Shown one piece after another: positions 33,553 to 42,142 of a stretch of DNA of 46,906 nt (the first letter of the stretch is position 1; each line of letters opens with the position of its first letter). Made by a program: the position numbers and the translations under genes. Source of the DNA: Clostridiales bacterium (GTDB lineage: Bacteria; Bacillota; Clostridia; Oscillospirales; Acutalibacteraceae); the NCBI GenBank assembly GCA_019419895.1, contig JAHZIE010000014.1, positions 1 to 46,906 on the forward strand, in the 5' to 3' direction. A model generated the notes under the pieces. That model worked only from the letters and a program-made list of their open reading frames with translations. It did not search any database and was not told the origin of the DNA.

Positions 33553-33860
33553 AAATCAAAATTGAATGATAAAAATTGCGTTGATGGGGAAAAGTACTTT
33601 TTTGCCAGTGTTCAGAGAGCTGCCGGGTGGTGAGAGGCAGTCTTGGAAAAGAAGGAATATCACCCCTGAGCAGCCTTCTGAAAGAATTTTTGAGTAAGAG
33701 AGGACGGCTCCCCACCGTTAACCGGGGCAGCATTCGGCAGAACCTGCCCGATGTGAAGAAAGCGGCCGTTGAAATATGCAATGGCAAGAAGAGTGGTACC
33801 GCGGAGGATTCTCTTTCGTCTCTTTGGAGAAGAAAGCATCCCCGCGGTTTTTTATTGCAA
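33553..33860 (+). promoter_or_regulatory. T-box leader (probable isoleucine specifier ATC)
   Basis: A classical T-box riboswitch. Stem I carries AGAGAG followed by CTGCCGGGTGGTGAGAGGCAG (33614-33640). The specifier loop is GGAATATCACC; ATC (33659-33661, Ile) is the best reading because the next base is the conserved purine A, while TAT (Tyr) would be followed by C. Later come the stem III pieces GAGTAAGAGAGGACGG and CCGTTA, and the T-box sequence AGAGTGGTACCGCGG (33790-33804). It binds uncharged tRNA and switches between antiterminator and the terminator that follows. It controls ilvB and the genes after it. Confidence 0.92.
33797..33857 (+). terminator. T-box attenuator terminator
   Basis: ACCGCGG within the T-box sequence can pair with CCGCGGT (around 33841-33851) just before a T-run, with an inner helix GGATTCTC/GGAGAA-type in between. 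Pairing of the T-box bulge with uncharged tRNA would prevent this helix. Confidence 0.75.
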
Positions 33861-33942
33861 AAAATAATCAAATTGACAATGCGGTTTGGCTACAGGCGTT
33901 TTGTTTGTGGACTGTTTGACGCATTTAGGAAGGATGTTGAAG

Positions 33943-35607
33943 ATGCGGAAAAATGGCTCTGAGATTATCGCGGAGTGCCTGCTTGAGCAGGGAGTTGATA
34001 CGGTTTTTGGTTATCCGGGCGGGGCGGTACTAAATATTTATGATGCCCTTTATCAATACAGAGACAGGATTACCCACATTTTAACCGCCCATGAACAGGG
34101 CGCGGCCCATGCGGCGGACGGATACGCCCGTTCCACGGGAAAGGTGGGGGTGGTCATCGCAACCTCCGGGCCAGGCGCGACGAATCTTGTAACGGGGATC
34201 GCAACCGCTTATATGGATTCTGTTCCCATGGTGGCGATTACCGGGAATGTCAATGTGGATCTGCTGGGACGGGATAGTTTTCAGGAGGTGGATATCCAGG
34301 GAATTACCATGCCTGTGACCAAGCATAATTTTATCGTCAAGGATGTCGGCGAACTTGCCGGGGTGATTCGCAGGGCCTTTCAGATCGCCAATTCCGGGAG
34401 AAAGGGGCCGGTCCTGATTGATATTCCGAAAGACATTACTTCGGCCGTTACGGAATATGAACCGCGGCAGAAGCTGCCTGTCTTTAAAGGAGGCAACCCG
34501 GAGCCTTCAGCCTGCCGGAAGGCGGCTGAACTGATAGCCGCAAGCAAGCGTCCGATCATTTATGCGGGCGGCGGGGTGATTTCCTCAGGTGCCTCCCAGG
34601 AGCTGCTGCGTCTGGCGGAAAAATTTCAGATCCCTGTCTGCTGCTCCATTATGGGGCTGGGTGGTTTTCCGGCCAGCCATCCTTTGTTTATCGGGAATAT
34701 CGGCATGCATGGAAGCTTCCAGACGGGGATGGCGGTTGACAACAGCGATTTGATTCTGACCGCCGGCGCCCGTTTCTCCGACCGTGTTGCCGGAGATCGA
34801 AAGAAGTTCGGCGAAGGAGCTGTAATTATCCAACTGGATATCGATCCGGCGGAAATCAATAAAAATGTCTATGTACAGCACTCGGTTGTGGGGGATTTAA
34901 AGGAGAGCCTTGAGAAAATTGCGGAGGAAGGCTGTCCCATGGAACACGAGAAATGGCTCCAAGAGATTTCTGGATGGAAAAACGTAGGGGTTGTGAAGGA
35001 GCAGAAGGATTCCTATCCTCATCCCCTGAAAGTCATCCAGGCGGTGCAGCGGTGTCTGAATCAGGACGATATCATTGCCACTGATGTGGGACAGCATCAG
35101 ATGTGGACGGCACAGACCTACCGGTTTGAAAAGTCGCGCACCTTCCTTACCTCCGGCGGGCTGGGAACCATGGGATTTGGACTTGGGGCCGCCATTGGAG
35201 CGCAGGTTGCCCATCCAGAACGGAGAGTTGTCCTGATCAGCGGGGATGGAAGCTTTCATATGAATCTGAACGAGCTGACCACCCTGGCGTCCTATGAGCT
35301 GCCTGTTGTGGTGATAGTGATGAACAACTCTGTTCTGGGTATGGTCCGTCAGTGGCAGAAGCTGTTCTATGGCGGACGCTTTTCCCAGACGGATCCCCAT
35401 AGAAAGACAGATTTTGTCAAGCTGGCCGAAGCCTTTGGCGTCACTGGAATGAGAATCACCAGACCGGAAGAAGTGGACGATGTGGTGCAAAGGGCGTTGG
35501 AACTGAAAAAACCGGTGGTTGTGGACTGTCAAATCTCTCCCGATGAGAATGTGCTGCCTATGATCCCGCCCGGCGCGTCTGTGGACCGCATCATCACAGA
35601 AATGTAA
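33943..35607 (+). CDS. ilvB: Acetolactate (acetohydroxyacid) synthase large subunit
   Basis: TPP enzyme that joins pyruvate with pyruvate or 2-oxobutanoate, the first common step of valine/leucine and isoleucine synthesis. It is 554 residues, full length. The N-terminal Pyr domain has VFGYPGGAVLNIYDAL with the TPP-activating Glu shortly after (HEQGAAHAADGYAR), the middle domain binds FAD, and the C-terminal PP domain has LISGDGSFHMNLNELTT and MNNSVLGMVRQWQKLFYGGRFSQT. Start at 33943 (MRKNGSEIIAECL), with AGGAAGG nine bases upstream; longer in-frame starts reach into the leader. It is first in a T-box-controlled operon. Confidence 0.97.
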   Translation: MRKNGSEIIAECLLEQGVDTVFGYPGGAVLNIYDALYQYRDRITHILTAHEQGAAHAADGYARSTGKVGVVIATSGPGATNLVTGIATAYMDSVPMVAITGNVNVDLLGRDSFQEVDIQGITMPVTKHNFIVKDVGELAGVIRRAFQIANSGRKGPVLIDIPKDITSAVTEYEPRQKLPVFKGGNPEPSACRKAAELIAASKRPIIYAGGGVISSGASQELLRLAEKFQIPVCCSIMGLGGFPASHPLFIGNIGMHGSFQTGMAVDNSDLILTAGARFSDRVAGDRKKFGEGAVIIQLDIDPAEINKNVYVQHSVVGDLKESLEKIAEEGCPMEHEKWLQEISGWKNVGVVKEQKDSYPHPLKVIQAVQRCLNQDDIIATDVGQHQMWTAQTYRFEKSRTFLTSGGLGTMGFGLGAAIGAQVAHPERRVVLISGDGSFHMNLNELTTLASYELPVVVIVMNNSVLGMVRQWQKLFYGGRFSQTDPHRKTDFVKLAEAFGVTGMRITRPEEVDDVVQRALELKKPVVVDCQISPDENVLPMIPPGASVDRIITEM

Positions 35608-35633
35608 ATTCTTAGGAAAAGGGGAATCAGCTG

Positions 35634-36155
35634 ATGAAACATATTATTTGCGCCATGCTTCACAACCATCCCGGCGTACTGCTGCGGCTGACCGGGCTGT
35701 TTAACCGCAGGGGCTTCAATATCGTCAGTCTTACCGCAAGCGAAACAAGAAATCCGGAATTTTCCCGCATGACGGTGGTCATCGAAGGGGATGAGGATGT
35801 TCTGGAACAGGTGAAATATCAGATGGCCAAGGTGGTTGATGTGAAAAAGGTTTCCTATTTTTCCGCAGAGGAGGTTTCCTGTTCAGAGCTTCTTGTGGTC
35901 AAGGTGCAGGCTTTGCCGGAAAACAGGGAAGAGGTTTTGCGGATTGCGGGATCTTATCATGCCAGGGTGCTGAATATTGGAGAAAGCTCCATGACGCTGG
36001 AAGCCACAGGATACGGCGGGGAACTGGATTTATTTATTGAAAAGCTCAAAAAGCCGGGAATTTTGGAAATGGCCCGCACCGGCATCACCGCTTTGGAGAA
36101 GGGAGATCACTGTCTTTTGGACGCGGAGCGGGAAGCGGATTTATTTGGAGAATAA
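35634..36155 (+). CDS. ilvN: Acetolactate synthase small regulatory subunit
   Basis: A 173-residue regulatory subunit that binds valine (or other branched-chain amino acids) and activates IlvB. The N-terminal ACT domain (about 3-75) begins HIICAMLHNHPGVLLRLTGLFNRRGFNIVSLT, which is canonical, and a C-terminal ACT-like domain follows (about 85-160). AAGGGGAA precedes the ATG. It lies 26 bases after ilvB. Confidence 0.95.
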   Translation: MKHIICAMLHNHPGVLLRLTGLFNRRGFNIVSLTASETRNPEFSRMTVVIEGDEDVLEQVKYQMAKVVDVKKVSYFSAEEVSCSELLVVKVQALPENREEVLRIAGSYHARVLNIGESSMTLEATGYGGELDLFIEKLKKPGILEMARTGITALEKGDHCLLDAEREADLFGE

Positions 36156-36172
36156 TGCACTCATATCACGCC

Positions 36173-36201
36173 TTGCGTTCCGCGCCGGGCGGCGGTATAA
36201 T
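36173..36201 (+). promoter_or_regulatory. Possible internal promoter before cimA
   Basis: A perfect TATAAT (36196-36201) with TTGCGT (36173-36178) 17 bases upstream, in the 66-base gap between ilvN and cimA. The -35 box is weak. It could allow T-box-independent expression of cimA-leuCD. Confidence 0.35.
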
Positions 36202-36221
36202 AAGAAAGGAAGATGAATTGC

Positions 36222-37820
36222 ATGGAAAAGAGAACCGTAGAGATTTTGGATTCCACCTTAAGGGATGGCGCCCAAGGGGAGGGTATCTCTTTTTCGGTAG
36301 AGGATAAGCTGCATATTGTCTCACTGCTGGACCGGCTGGGCGTCGCTTATATTGAGGCGGGAAATCCCGGCTCCAATCCTAAGGATTTGGAGTTTTTTCA
36401 CCGGGCGGCCCATATGGGGCTTCGGCACGCGTCTTTGGTGGCTTTTGGAAGCACCAGGAGAAAGGGAATTTCCGTTGAGGAGGACAGTAATGTTAAGGCG
36501 CTCCTTTCAGCTCAGACGGAAACGGTATGTATTTTCGGCAAATGCTGGAAGCTTCATGTGGATGAGATTTTAAAAACATCCAGAGAGGAAAACCTTTCCA
36601 TGATTGGGGATACCGTGAAATTCCTGGTATCTGAGGGAAAACAGGTTTTCTTTGACGCGGAGCATTTTTTTGACGGTTATAAGGATGATCCGGAGTTTGC
36701 GATGGAGGCTTTGATGGCCGCCGTGCGGAACGGCGCGTCCGCCGTGGTTCTTTGCGATACAAACGGCGGGAGTTTCCCTATGGAAATTTCGGAGATCACC
36801 AAGAGGGTGGTTCTGGCCTGCAGGGAATATGGGGTAGAGGTTGGTATCCACACCCATAATGATATCGGCATGGCGGTGGCCAATTCTGTTCTGGCGGTGC
36901 AGGCTGGCGCTTCCCAGGTGCAGGGGACCTATCTTGGTTTTGGAGAGCGGTGCGGCAACGCGGCCCTTTCCACGGTTGTCGCTACCCTTCAGCTGAAGGC
37001 GGGAATGAGCTGCATACCGGAGGAAAATCTGCCGCTTCTTACCCAGACGGCCCGTTCCGTGGCGGAAATAGCCAATGTGACCCTGCGGACTACAGAACCC
37101 TATGTGGGAAGCAGCGCTTTCGCTCATAAAGCGGGGATGCACGCTGATGGAGTTCTGAAACTGCCCCGTTCCTTTGAACATGTGCCGCCGGAGAAGGTGG
37201 GAAATGAACGTCGCTTTTTAATGTCGGAAATGTCGGGGCGGACGGCGGTTCTGGAAAAAATCCAGAGGATACGCCCAGAGCTCCGCAGGGATTCCCCAGA
37301 GACCTTTGCCGTGATGGAAGCCTTAAAAGGGCTGGAGGCAAAGGGCTATCAGTTTGAAGGGGCCGACAGCAGCTTTGAACTGCTGATCCGGAAAAATACA
37401 GGGGAATACCGGCCTTTCTTTGAATTGATCCACTACAAGATTATCTCAACCCGTCCCGCTGATTTGGATTGCAGCGCCACAGCTGCCATTAAGGTGCGGG
37501 TAGGGGATAAGGTGCAGCTGATGGCCGCCGAGGGAAACGGCCCGGTCAACGCTTTGGATAAGGCCCTGCGCTTTGCCTTGGAGGTATTTTATCCCCAGCT
37601 CAGGCAGGTTCATCTTATCGATTACAAGGTCCGTGTTCTGGATTCTAAGGATGCCACCGCCGCTGTGGTTAGGGTACTTATCACCTCAACGGACGGGAAA
37701 AACGTATGGACGACCATTGGAGTTTCCGGCGACGTGCTGGAAGCCAGCTGGCTGGCGCTGGTGGATTCGGTGGAATACAAGCTGATTCGGGACTTGGAGG
37801 ACAGTAAGGCAAAAGCCTGA
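36222..37820 (+). CDS. cimA: Citramalate synthase
   Basis: Condenses pyruvate and acetyl-CoA to (R)-citramalate, the start of the threonine-independent route to 2-oxobutanoate and isoleucine. At 532 residues it matches the long CimA type rather than LeuA. The N-terminal TIM barrel has ILDSTLRDGAQGEGISFSVEDKLHI, AGNPGSNPKDLEFF, the metal-binding GIHTHNDIGMAVANSV and GERCGNAAL. A linker with HKAGMHADGVLK leads to the C-terminal LeuA-type allosteric dimer domain (about 400-525). The WPGSNPKD motif usual for CimA reads NPGSNPKD here. Start at 36222, since the ATG at 36213 is too close to AAGGAAG. It is followed by leuCD, which can process citramalate. Confidence 0.93.
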   Translation: MEKRTVEILDSTLRDGAQGEGISFSVEDKLHIVSLLDRLGVAYIEAGNPGSNPKDLEFFHRAAHMGLRHASLVAFGSTRRKGISVEEDSNVKALLSAQTETVCIFGKCWKLHVDEILKTSREENLSMIGDTVKFLVSEGKQVFFDAEHFFDGYKDDPEFAMEALMAAVRNGASAVVLCDTNGGSFPMEISEITKRVVLACREYGVEVGIHTHNDIGMAVANSVLAVQAGASQVQGTYLGFGERCGNAALSTVVATLQLKAGMSCIPEENLPLLTQTARSVAEIANVTLRTTEPYVGSSAFAHKAGMHADGVLKLPRSFEHVPPEKVGNERRFLMSEMSGRTAVLEKIQRIRPELRRDSPETFAVMEALKGLEAKGYQFEGADSSFELLIRKNTGEYRPFFELIHYKIISTRPADLDCSATAAIKVRVGDKVQLMAAEGNGPVNALDKALRFALEVFYPQLRQVHLIDYKVRVLDSKDATAAVVRVLITSTDGKNVWTTIGVSGDVLEASWLALVDSVEYKLIRDLEDSKAKA

Positions 37821-37885
37821 ATATATGGGCCGGGAAGGAATGTGAGAAATTCCCAGCTGTGAATCTTACTTAGGAGGAATGAAAA

Positions 37886-39151
37886 ATGGGAATGACAATG
37901 ACGCAAAAAATCCTCGCGGCACACGCGGGATTGAACGAGGTCAAGGCGGGGCAGCTGATTGAAGCAAAACTGGATATGGTGTTGGCAAATGATATTACAT
38001 CCCCCGTGGCGGTCAACGAATTTGAGAAGGCCGGGGCGGACAGTATTTTCGACAAGACAAGGATCTCCCTGGTGATGGATCATTTTACGCCGAATAAGGA
38101 CATTAAGGCGGCCGAGCAGTGCAAGCAGGTTCGTTCTTTTGCTAGGAAGTATGATATCGCCAATTTTTTTGATGTGGGGCAGATGGGAATTGAACACGCT
38201 CTTCTTCCCGAAAAGGGACTGGTAGGCCCCGGCGACTGCGTCATTGGCGCCGACTCTCACACCTGTACCTATGGCGCCCTGGGCGCGTTTTCTACCGGCG
38301 TCGGCTCCACCGATATGGCTGCCGGCATGATCACGGGGAAAGCTTGGTTTAAGGTTCCCTCCGCCCTGCGGTTTGAGCTGGTCAATAAGCCCGCCAAATG
38401 GGTGAGCGGAAAGGATGTCATCCTTCATATCATCGGGATGATCGGCGTGGACGGCGCGCTGTATAAATCTATGGAATTCTGCGGCGACGGCCTGAAATAC
38501 CTTTCGATCGATGACAGACTGTGCATTGCCAATATGGCCATCGAGGCCGGTGCGAAAAACGGGATTTTCCCGGTGGACGATGTCACCCGCGCTTATGTCA
38601 GAAATAGGTTCCAGCGCACGCCGGTGGAATATGCCGCCGACGAGGATGCGGTTTATGAGGAAACCTATACCATTGATCTGAGCAAGCTCAGGCCGACCGT
38701 TGCTTTTCCCCATCTGCCGGAAAACACGCGCACCATTGACAATGTGGGAGAAATCAAGATTGATCAGGCGGTGATCGGTTCCTGCACCAATGGCCGTATG
38801 GAGGATCTGCGGATTGCGGCCGATATCCTGAAGGGCAAAAAGGTGGCGAAGGATGTCCGCTGCATCATCATCCCCGGCACGCAGAACATCTATCTCCAGG
38901 CTGTCCGTGAAGGGCTTGTTGAAATCTTTGTCGAGGCAGGCGCGGTTTTCTCCACCCCAACCTGCGGCCCGTGTCTGGGCGGCCATATGGGCATCCTTGC
39001 CAAAGGCGAGCGGGCTGTTTCCACAACAAACCGCAATTTTGTGGGAAGAATGGGACATGTGGAATCAGAGGTCTATCTGGCAAGTCCCGCCGTCGCGGCG
39101 GCAAGCGCGGTGACTGGCTATATCACCGATCCGGAGAAAATTATGAAATAG
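37886..39151 (+). CDS. leuC: 3-isopropylmalate/citramalate dehydratase large subunit
   Basis: Aconitase-family [4Fe-4S] enzyme that, with LeuD, isomerises 2-isopropylmalate (leucine) and citramalate (isoleucine route). It is 421 residues, the short LeuC type of Clostridia and archaea. Cluster cysteines appear in VIGSCTNGRMEDLRIAADIL (about 296) and TPTCGPCLGGHMG (about 356-359). GADSHTCTYGALGAFSTGVGSTDMAAGM is the substrate region. AGGAGG precedes the ATG. Its stop is TAG. Position between cimA and leuD supports a main role with citramalate. Confidence 0.96.
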   Translation: MGMTMTQKILAAHAGLNEVKAGQLIEAKLDMVLANDITSPVAVNEFEKAGADSIFDKTRISLVMDHFTPNKDIKAAEQCKQVRSFARKYDIANFFDVGQMGIEHALLPEKGLVGPGDCVIGADSHTCTYGALGAFSTGVGSTDMAAGMITGKAWFKVPSALRFELVNKPAKWVSGKDVILHIIGMIGVDGALYKSMEFCGDGLKYLSIDDRLCIANMAIEAGAKNGIFPVDDVTRAYVRNRFQRTPVEYAADEDAVYEETYTIDLSKLRPTVAFPHLPENTRTIDNVGEIKIDQAVIGSCTNGRMEDLRIAADILKGKKVAKDVRCIIIPGTQNIYLQAVREGLVEIFVEAGAVFSTPTCGPCLGGHMGILAKGERAVSTTNRNFVGRMGHVESEVYLASPAVAAASAVTGYITDPEKIMK

Positions 39152-39172
39152 GGTCTAAGGAGGATTATAATT

Positions 39173-39655
39173 ATGAACGCACATGGCAGAGTACATAAGT
39201 ATGGGGACAACGTGGATACCGACGTTATCATCCCGGCAAGATATTTGAATACTTCCTCCCATAAGGAGCTGGCCTCTCACTGTATGGAGGATATCGATAA
39301 GGATTTTGTCAATAAGGTCAGGGAAGGAGACATCATTGTAGCCAATAAAAATTTTGGCTGCGGTTCCTCCAGGGAGCACGCCCCCATTGCCATCCAGGCT
39401 TCCGGCATTTCCTGCGTGATTGCTTCCACCTTTGCGCGGATTTTTTACCGCAACGCTATTAATATTGGCCTTGCGATTCTGGAATGTGATGAGGCCGCGA
39501 AGGAAATCGCGGACGGCGACGAGGTGAAGGTGGATTTTGACACCGGTGTGATTACTGATGTGACAACTGGGAAAACCTACCAGGCTGAGCCGTTCCCTCC
39601 CTTTATCCAGAATATTATCCAAAAGGGCGGGCTTCTGAAGTCAATTCAGGGTTAA
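39173..39655 (+). CDS. leuD: 3-isopropylmalate/citramalate dehydratase small subunit
   Basis: A 160-residue swivel-domain partner of LeuC. It has YGDNVDTDVIIPARYLNT near the N-terminus, the hallmark FGCGSSREHAPIAIQASG (about 62-79) and ARIFYRNAINIGL. AAGGAGG precedes the ATG. leuB, needed for the next step, is not in the window. It is the last gene of the T-box operon before a weak hairpin. Confidence 0.96.
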   Translation: MNAHGRVHKYGDNVDTDVIIPARYLNTSSHKELASHCMEDIDKDFVNKVREGDIIVANKNFGCGSSREHAPIAIQASGISCVIASTFARIFYRNAINIGLAILECDEAAKEIADGDEVKVDFDTGVITDVTTGKTYQAEPFPPFIQNIIQKGGLLKSIQG

Positions 39656-39695
39656 CGCCTGGCGAATGGTGACAGAGAAAAGTTAAAATTACTGC

Positions 39696-39746
39696 AAGGC
39701 GGAGTGGTGAAAACTTGAACGGGTTGGAGCAATTCCGCCTTTTGTT
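39696..39746 (+). terminator. Weak hairpin after leuD
   Basis: AAGGCGGA (39696-39703) can pair with TCCGCCTT (39734-39741) before TTTGTTTT, but the loop is about 30 bases. It may be a partial terminator at the end of the leucine/isoleucine operon. Confidence 0.4.
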
Positions 39747-39766
39747 TTGAAAGGAAGGGCTTTGAT

Positions 39767-40201
39767 TTGCATATTCTTTTTGTCTGTACAGGAAATACCT
39801 GCCGAAGTCCGATGGCGGAGGGGATTTTTCGGTCTCTGGCTGGGGGATGTCCGGAGATTACCTGTTCCAGCGGGGGGCTTGCCGCCTGCGAGGGGGAAAG
39901 GGCATCCTCCAACGCGGTGAAAGCCTGCCGCGAAATTGAGGTGGATATTTCTTCCCATAGAGCCCATCAAATTAACCGGGAGGACTTACAGGAGGCTTCT
40001 CTGATAGCGGTGGTTTCCCCACGGCACGGAGAGGCCTTGCTGCGGGCCGGGGTTCCAAAAGAAAAGATTTATCCACTGGGAAATCTGCGGGATCCTTATG
40101 GCGGCGGGTTGGATGAATACCGGACAAGCAGGGATGAAATTAAAAAAGCGGTTGAAATATTGTGGCAAAAGGTCAATAATAGGTGGAAGGAGAAAAAATA
40201 A
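39767..40201 (+). CDS. Low-molecular-weight phosphatase, probable protein-arginine phosphatase (YwlE-like)
   Basis: A 144-residue LMW-PTP fold enzyme. The P-loop is VCTGNTCRSPMAEG with nucleophile C7, R13 of the CX5R motif and a Thr at position 11, the residue associated with phospho-arginine preference in Bacillus YwlE (tyrosine phosphatases have Ile or Leu there). The general acid lies in the C-terminal DPYGGGLDEYRTSRDEI, which also matches YwlE. The start is TTG at 39767 with AAGGAAGGG upstream; no ATG fits. It is followed after 12 bases by rimI. No mcsB kinase gene is in the window. Confidence 0.88.
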   Translation: MHILFVCTGNTCRSPMAEGIFRSLAGGCPEITCSSGGLAACEGERASSNAVKACREIEVDISSHRAHQINREDLQEASLIAVVSPRHGEALLRAGVPKEKIYPLGNLRDPYGGGLDEYRTSRDEIKKAVEILWQKVNNRWKEKK

Positions 40202-40213
40202 GGGGGAATTCTA

Positions 40214-40681
40214 ATGGAAGGCAAAGGCAGGCCGGTTATCTGCCGGATGGGGAAAAAACATATTCCGGCGGTTGCCCGGCTGGAACGGGAATGCTTTTCG
40301 GAGCCCTGGTCGGAGCAGGCGGTGGGGGCAGAATTGGAAAACCAACAGGCGGTGGTTTTTGTGGCGGAGCTGGATGGAGAACTCGTCGGCTACGCGGGGC
40401 TTCATTTTGTCATGGATGAAGGATATATCACGAATATCGCTGTTGCCTCCCGGTTCCGTCACCGGGGTATTGGACGCGCTCTGTTGCAGGCGCAGAAAAA
40501 TTTTTGTATCCGCCGCGGTTTTTCTATGCTGACCTTAGAGGTGCGGGAATCCAATGCGACGGCCATCGGGCTGTATACCTCCGAGGGATTTTCCATTGTG
40601 GGAAAACGCAGGGATTTTTATAAGAATCCCAAGGAAGACGGACTGATTATGACTTGCTTTTTCCAGACTGACGGACAGTAA
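40214..40681 (+). CDS. rimI: Ribosomal protein S18 alanine N-acetyltransferase
   Basis: A 155-residue GNAT acetyltransferase. Motif A for acetyl-CoA is ITNIAVASRFRHRGIGRALL (about 77-96). LTLEVRESNATAIGLYTSEGFSIVGKRRDFYKNPKEDGLIM is the RimI-specific C-terminal block. It is upstream of tsaD, the usual tsaB-rimI-tsaD arrangement, although tsaE/tsaB are absent and a methyltransferase gene intervenes. AAGGGGG precedes the ATG. Confidence 0.93.
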   Translation: MEGKGRPVICRMGKKHIPAVARLERECFSEPWSEQAVGAELENQQAVVFVAELDGELVGYAGLHFVMDEGYITNIAVASRFRHRGIGRALLQAQKNFCIRRGFSMLTLEVRESNATAIGLYTSEGFSIVGKRRDFYKNPKEDGLIMTCFFQTDGQ

Positions 40682-40695
40682 AGGAGTGTGCGGCT

Positions 40696-41916
40696 GTGGA
40701 GGAATTGACTCAAATCATACGGCAGATTTTGGAGACGGAGCCCCGGAAAATTGTGGTGAGCAACCGCCGGAAAAAAGAATACCCTTATGTCAGGACGGTG
40801 CTGGAAAGGATCCGCCTGAAGAAAAAGCCGTGTTTTCAGATGACGAGATATACGGAAAAACAGGCTTTTCATGAAAACCTTTCTCTGGAGGAGGGGGAAA
40901 AAGCCCTGCGGGATATTTTTTTGGAGGGGTATAAGCAGGCAGACTCCTTCGGGGAGACATTTGCATGCTGTTTAAAGGAAAGCAAAAAGGGAAAATTGTT
41001 CTTTTCCAAAAAGAAAACAGATGCCGCTCTGGCGCGGAAAATTACGGGGCAATCAGAACGGGGACACAATAAAAAGAAGCGTTACCTGCTGGAAGAGGGA
41101 AGGATGATTCCCCCTTTGGTGGATTTGGGGATTTTCACCCCGTCCGGAAAGGTGGTCAACGCCTATTATGACAAATACCGGCAGATTAACCGTTTTTTGG
41201 AAATGGTGGACGATGTGATCCCTGAGGATCAAAAGGAATTTACCATTATAGATTTTGGATGTGGAAAATCTTATCTGACCTTTGTCCTGTATTATTACTT
41301 TGTTTTCCTTAAGCGCTGCCGCGTAACGATGATTGGCCTGGATTTAAAGAAAGAGGTTGTGGAGCACTGCAATTCTGTTGCGAAGAAATACGGTTATGAA
41401 GGACTGTCTTTTGAAATCGGGGATATTAACGGATATCAGTACAGTGGGAGGGTGGATATGGTTGTCACCCTCCATGCCTGCGATACGGCAACCGATTACG
41501 CCCTATACCACGCGGTCCGCTGGGGGACAAGGATGATTTTTTCGGTTCCCTGCTGTCAGCATGAGCTTAATGGACAGATGAAAAGTGATAAATTTTCGAT
41601 TCTCACCCGGTATGGAATTATCCAGGAAAGAACCGCCGCTTTGATGACGGACGCTGTCCGGGGAAATCTGCTGGAAGCCTGTGGGTACAAGACACAGCTG
41701 ATGGAATTTGTGGATTTTTCCCATACGCCCAAGAACATTCTGATCCGAGCGGTGAAGGGAAATGTGGGAAAGGAAAAAAAGAAGAGGGTGCTCCGCGAGA
41801 TACGGAGCCTGACAGAAGAATTTGGATTTTCTCCGACGCTTTTGCGCCTGCTGGAGCAGGATGGGATCCTTTCTTCCGAAGAAAAAGAGGGAAGGGAATC
41901 TCTGGAATGTTCATAA
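40696..41916 (+). CDS. Class I SAM-dependent methyltransferase, Methyltransf_32-like
   Basis: A 406-residue protein. An N-terminal domain of about 130 residues rich in Lys/Arg (RRKKEYPYVRTVLERIRLKKKPCFQMTRYTEKQAF) may bind RNA. The Rossmann methyltransferase domain (about 175-360) has TIIDFGCGKSYLTFVLYYY as the SAM-binding motif I, MIGLDLKKEVVEHC, LSFEIGDINGY and VTLHACDTATDYALYHAV. The VPCCQHELNGQ that follows resembles the family also seen in eukaryotic METTL25-like proteins. The substrate is unknown, though the setting between rimI and tsaD suggests translation-related RNA or protein. The start is GTG at 40696 with AAAGGAG upstream. Confidence 0.82.
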   Translation: MEELTQIIRQILETEPRKIVVSNRRKKEYPYVRTVLERIRLKKKPCFQMTRYTEKQAFHENLSLEEGEKALRDIFLEGYKQADSFGETFACCLKESKKGKLFFSKKKTDAALARKITGQSERGHNKKKRYLLEEGRMIPPLVDLGIFTPSGKVVNAYYDKYRQINRFLEMVDDVIPEDQKEFTIIDFGCGKSYLTFVLYYYFVFLKRCRVTMIGLDLKKEVVEHCNSVAKKYGYEGLSFEIGDINGYQYSGRVDMVVTLHACDTATDYALYHAVRWGTRMIFSVPCCQHELNGQMKSDKFSILTRYGIIQERTAALMTDAVRGNLLEACGYKTQLMEFVDFSHTPKNILIRAVKGNVGKEKKKRVLREIRSLTEEFGFSPTLLRLLEQDGILSSEEKEGRESLECS

Positions 41917-41968
41917 ATTGCTTACAATACGGAAAAAATGCCGATATTCTTTTTCTCTGGGGATATGA

Positions 41969-41974
41969 TATAAT
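41969..41974 (+). promoter_or_regulatory. Possible -10 box upstream of tsaD
   Basis: TATAAT at 41969-41974 in the 226-base gap between the methyltransferase gene and tsaD, without a convincing -35. The leader to the ATG at 42143 would be about 165 bases and shows no recognised riboswitch. Confidence 0.3.
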
Positions 41975-42142
41975 ATTAAACAGGAAATACATTAGAGGCA
42001 GAGGAATGCTGGAAACTTATCTGGAGAAATGACTTCAGCAGGGATTTGCCCGGTTTCTTCCATGAGAAAGGTGTTTTGGAATTTTGCGTTGGACCGGGAA
42101 CTCTGCCAGAAGAAGGGTATCAAAACGAGAGAGGGAAAAGAA

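Noticed and set aside
42001..42030. Eight-codon upstream frame before tsaD as a leader peptide
   Set aside because: It contains no run of regulatory codons and no attenuator hairpin follows.
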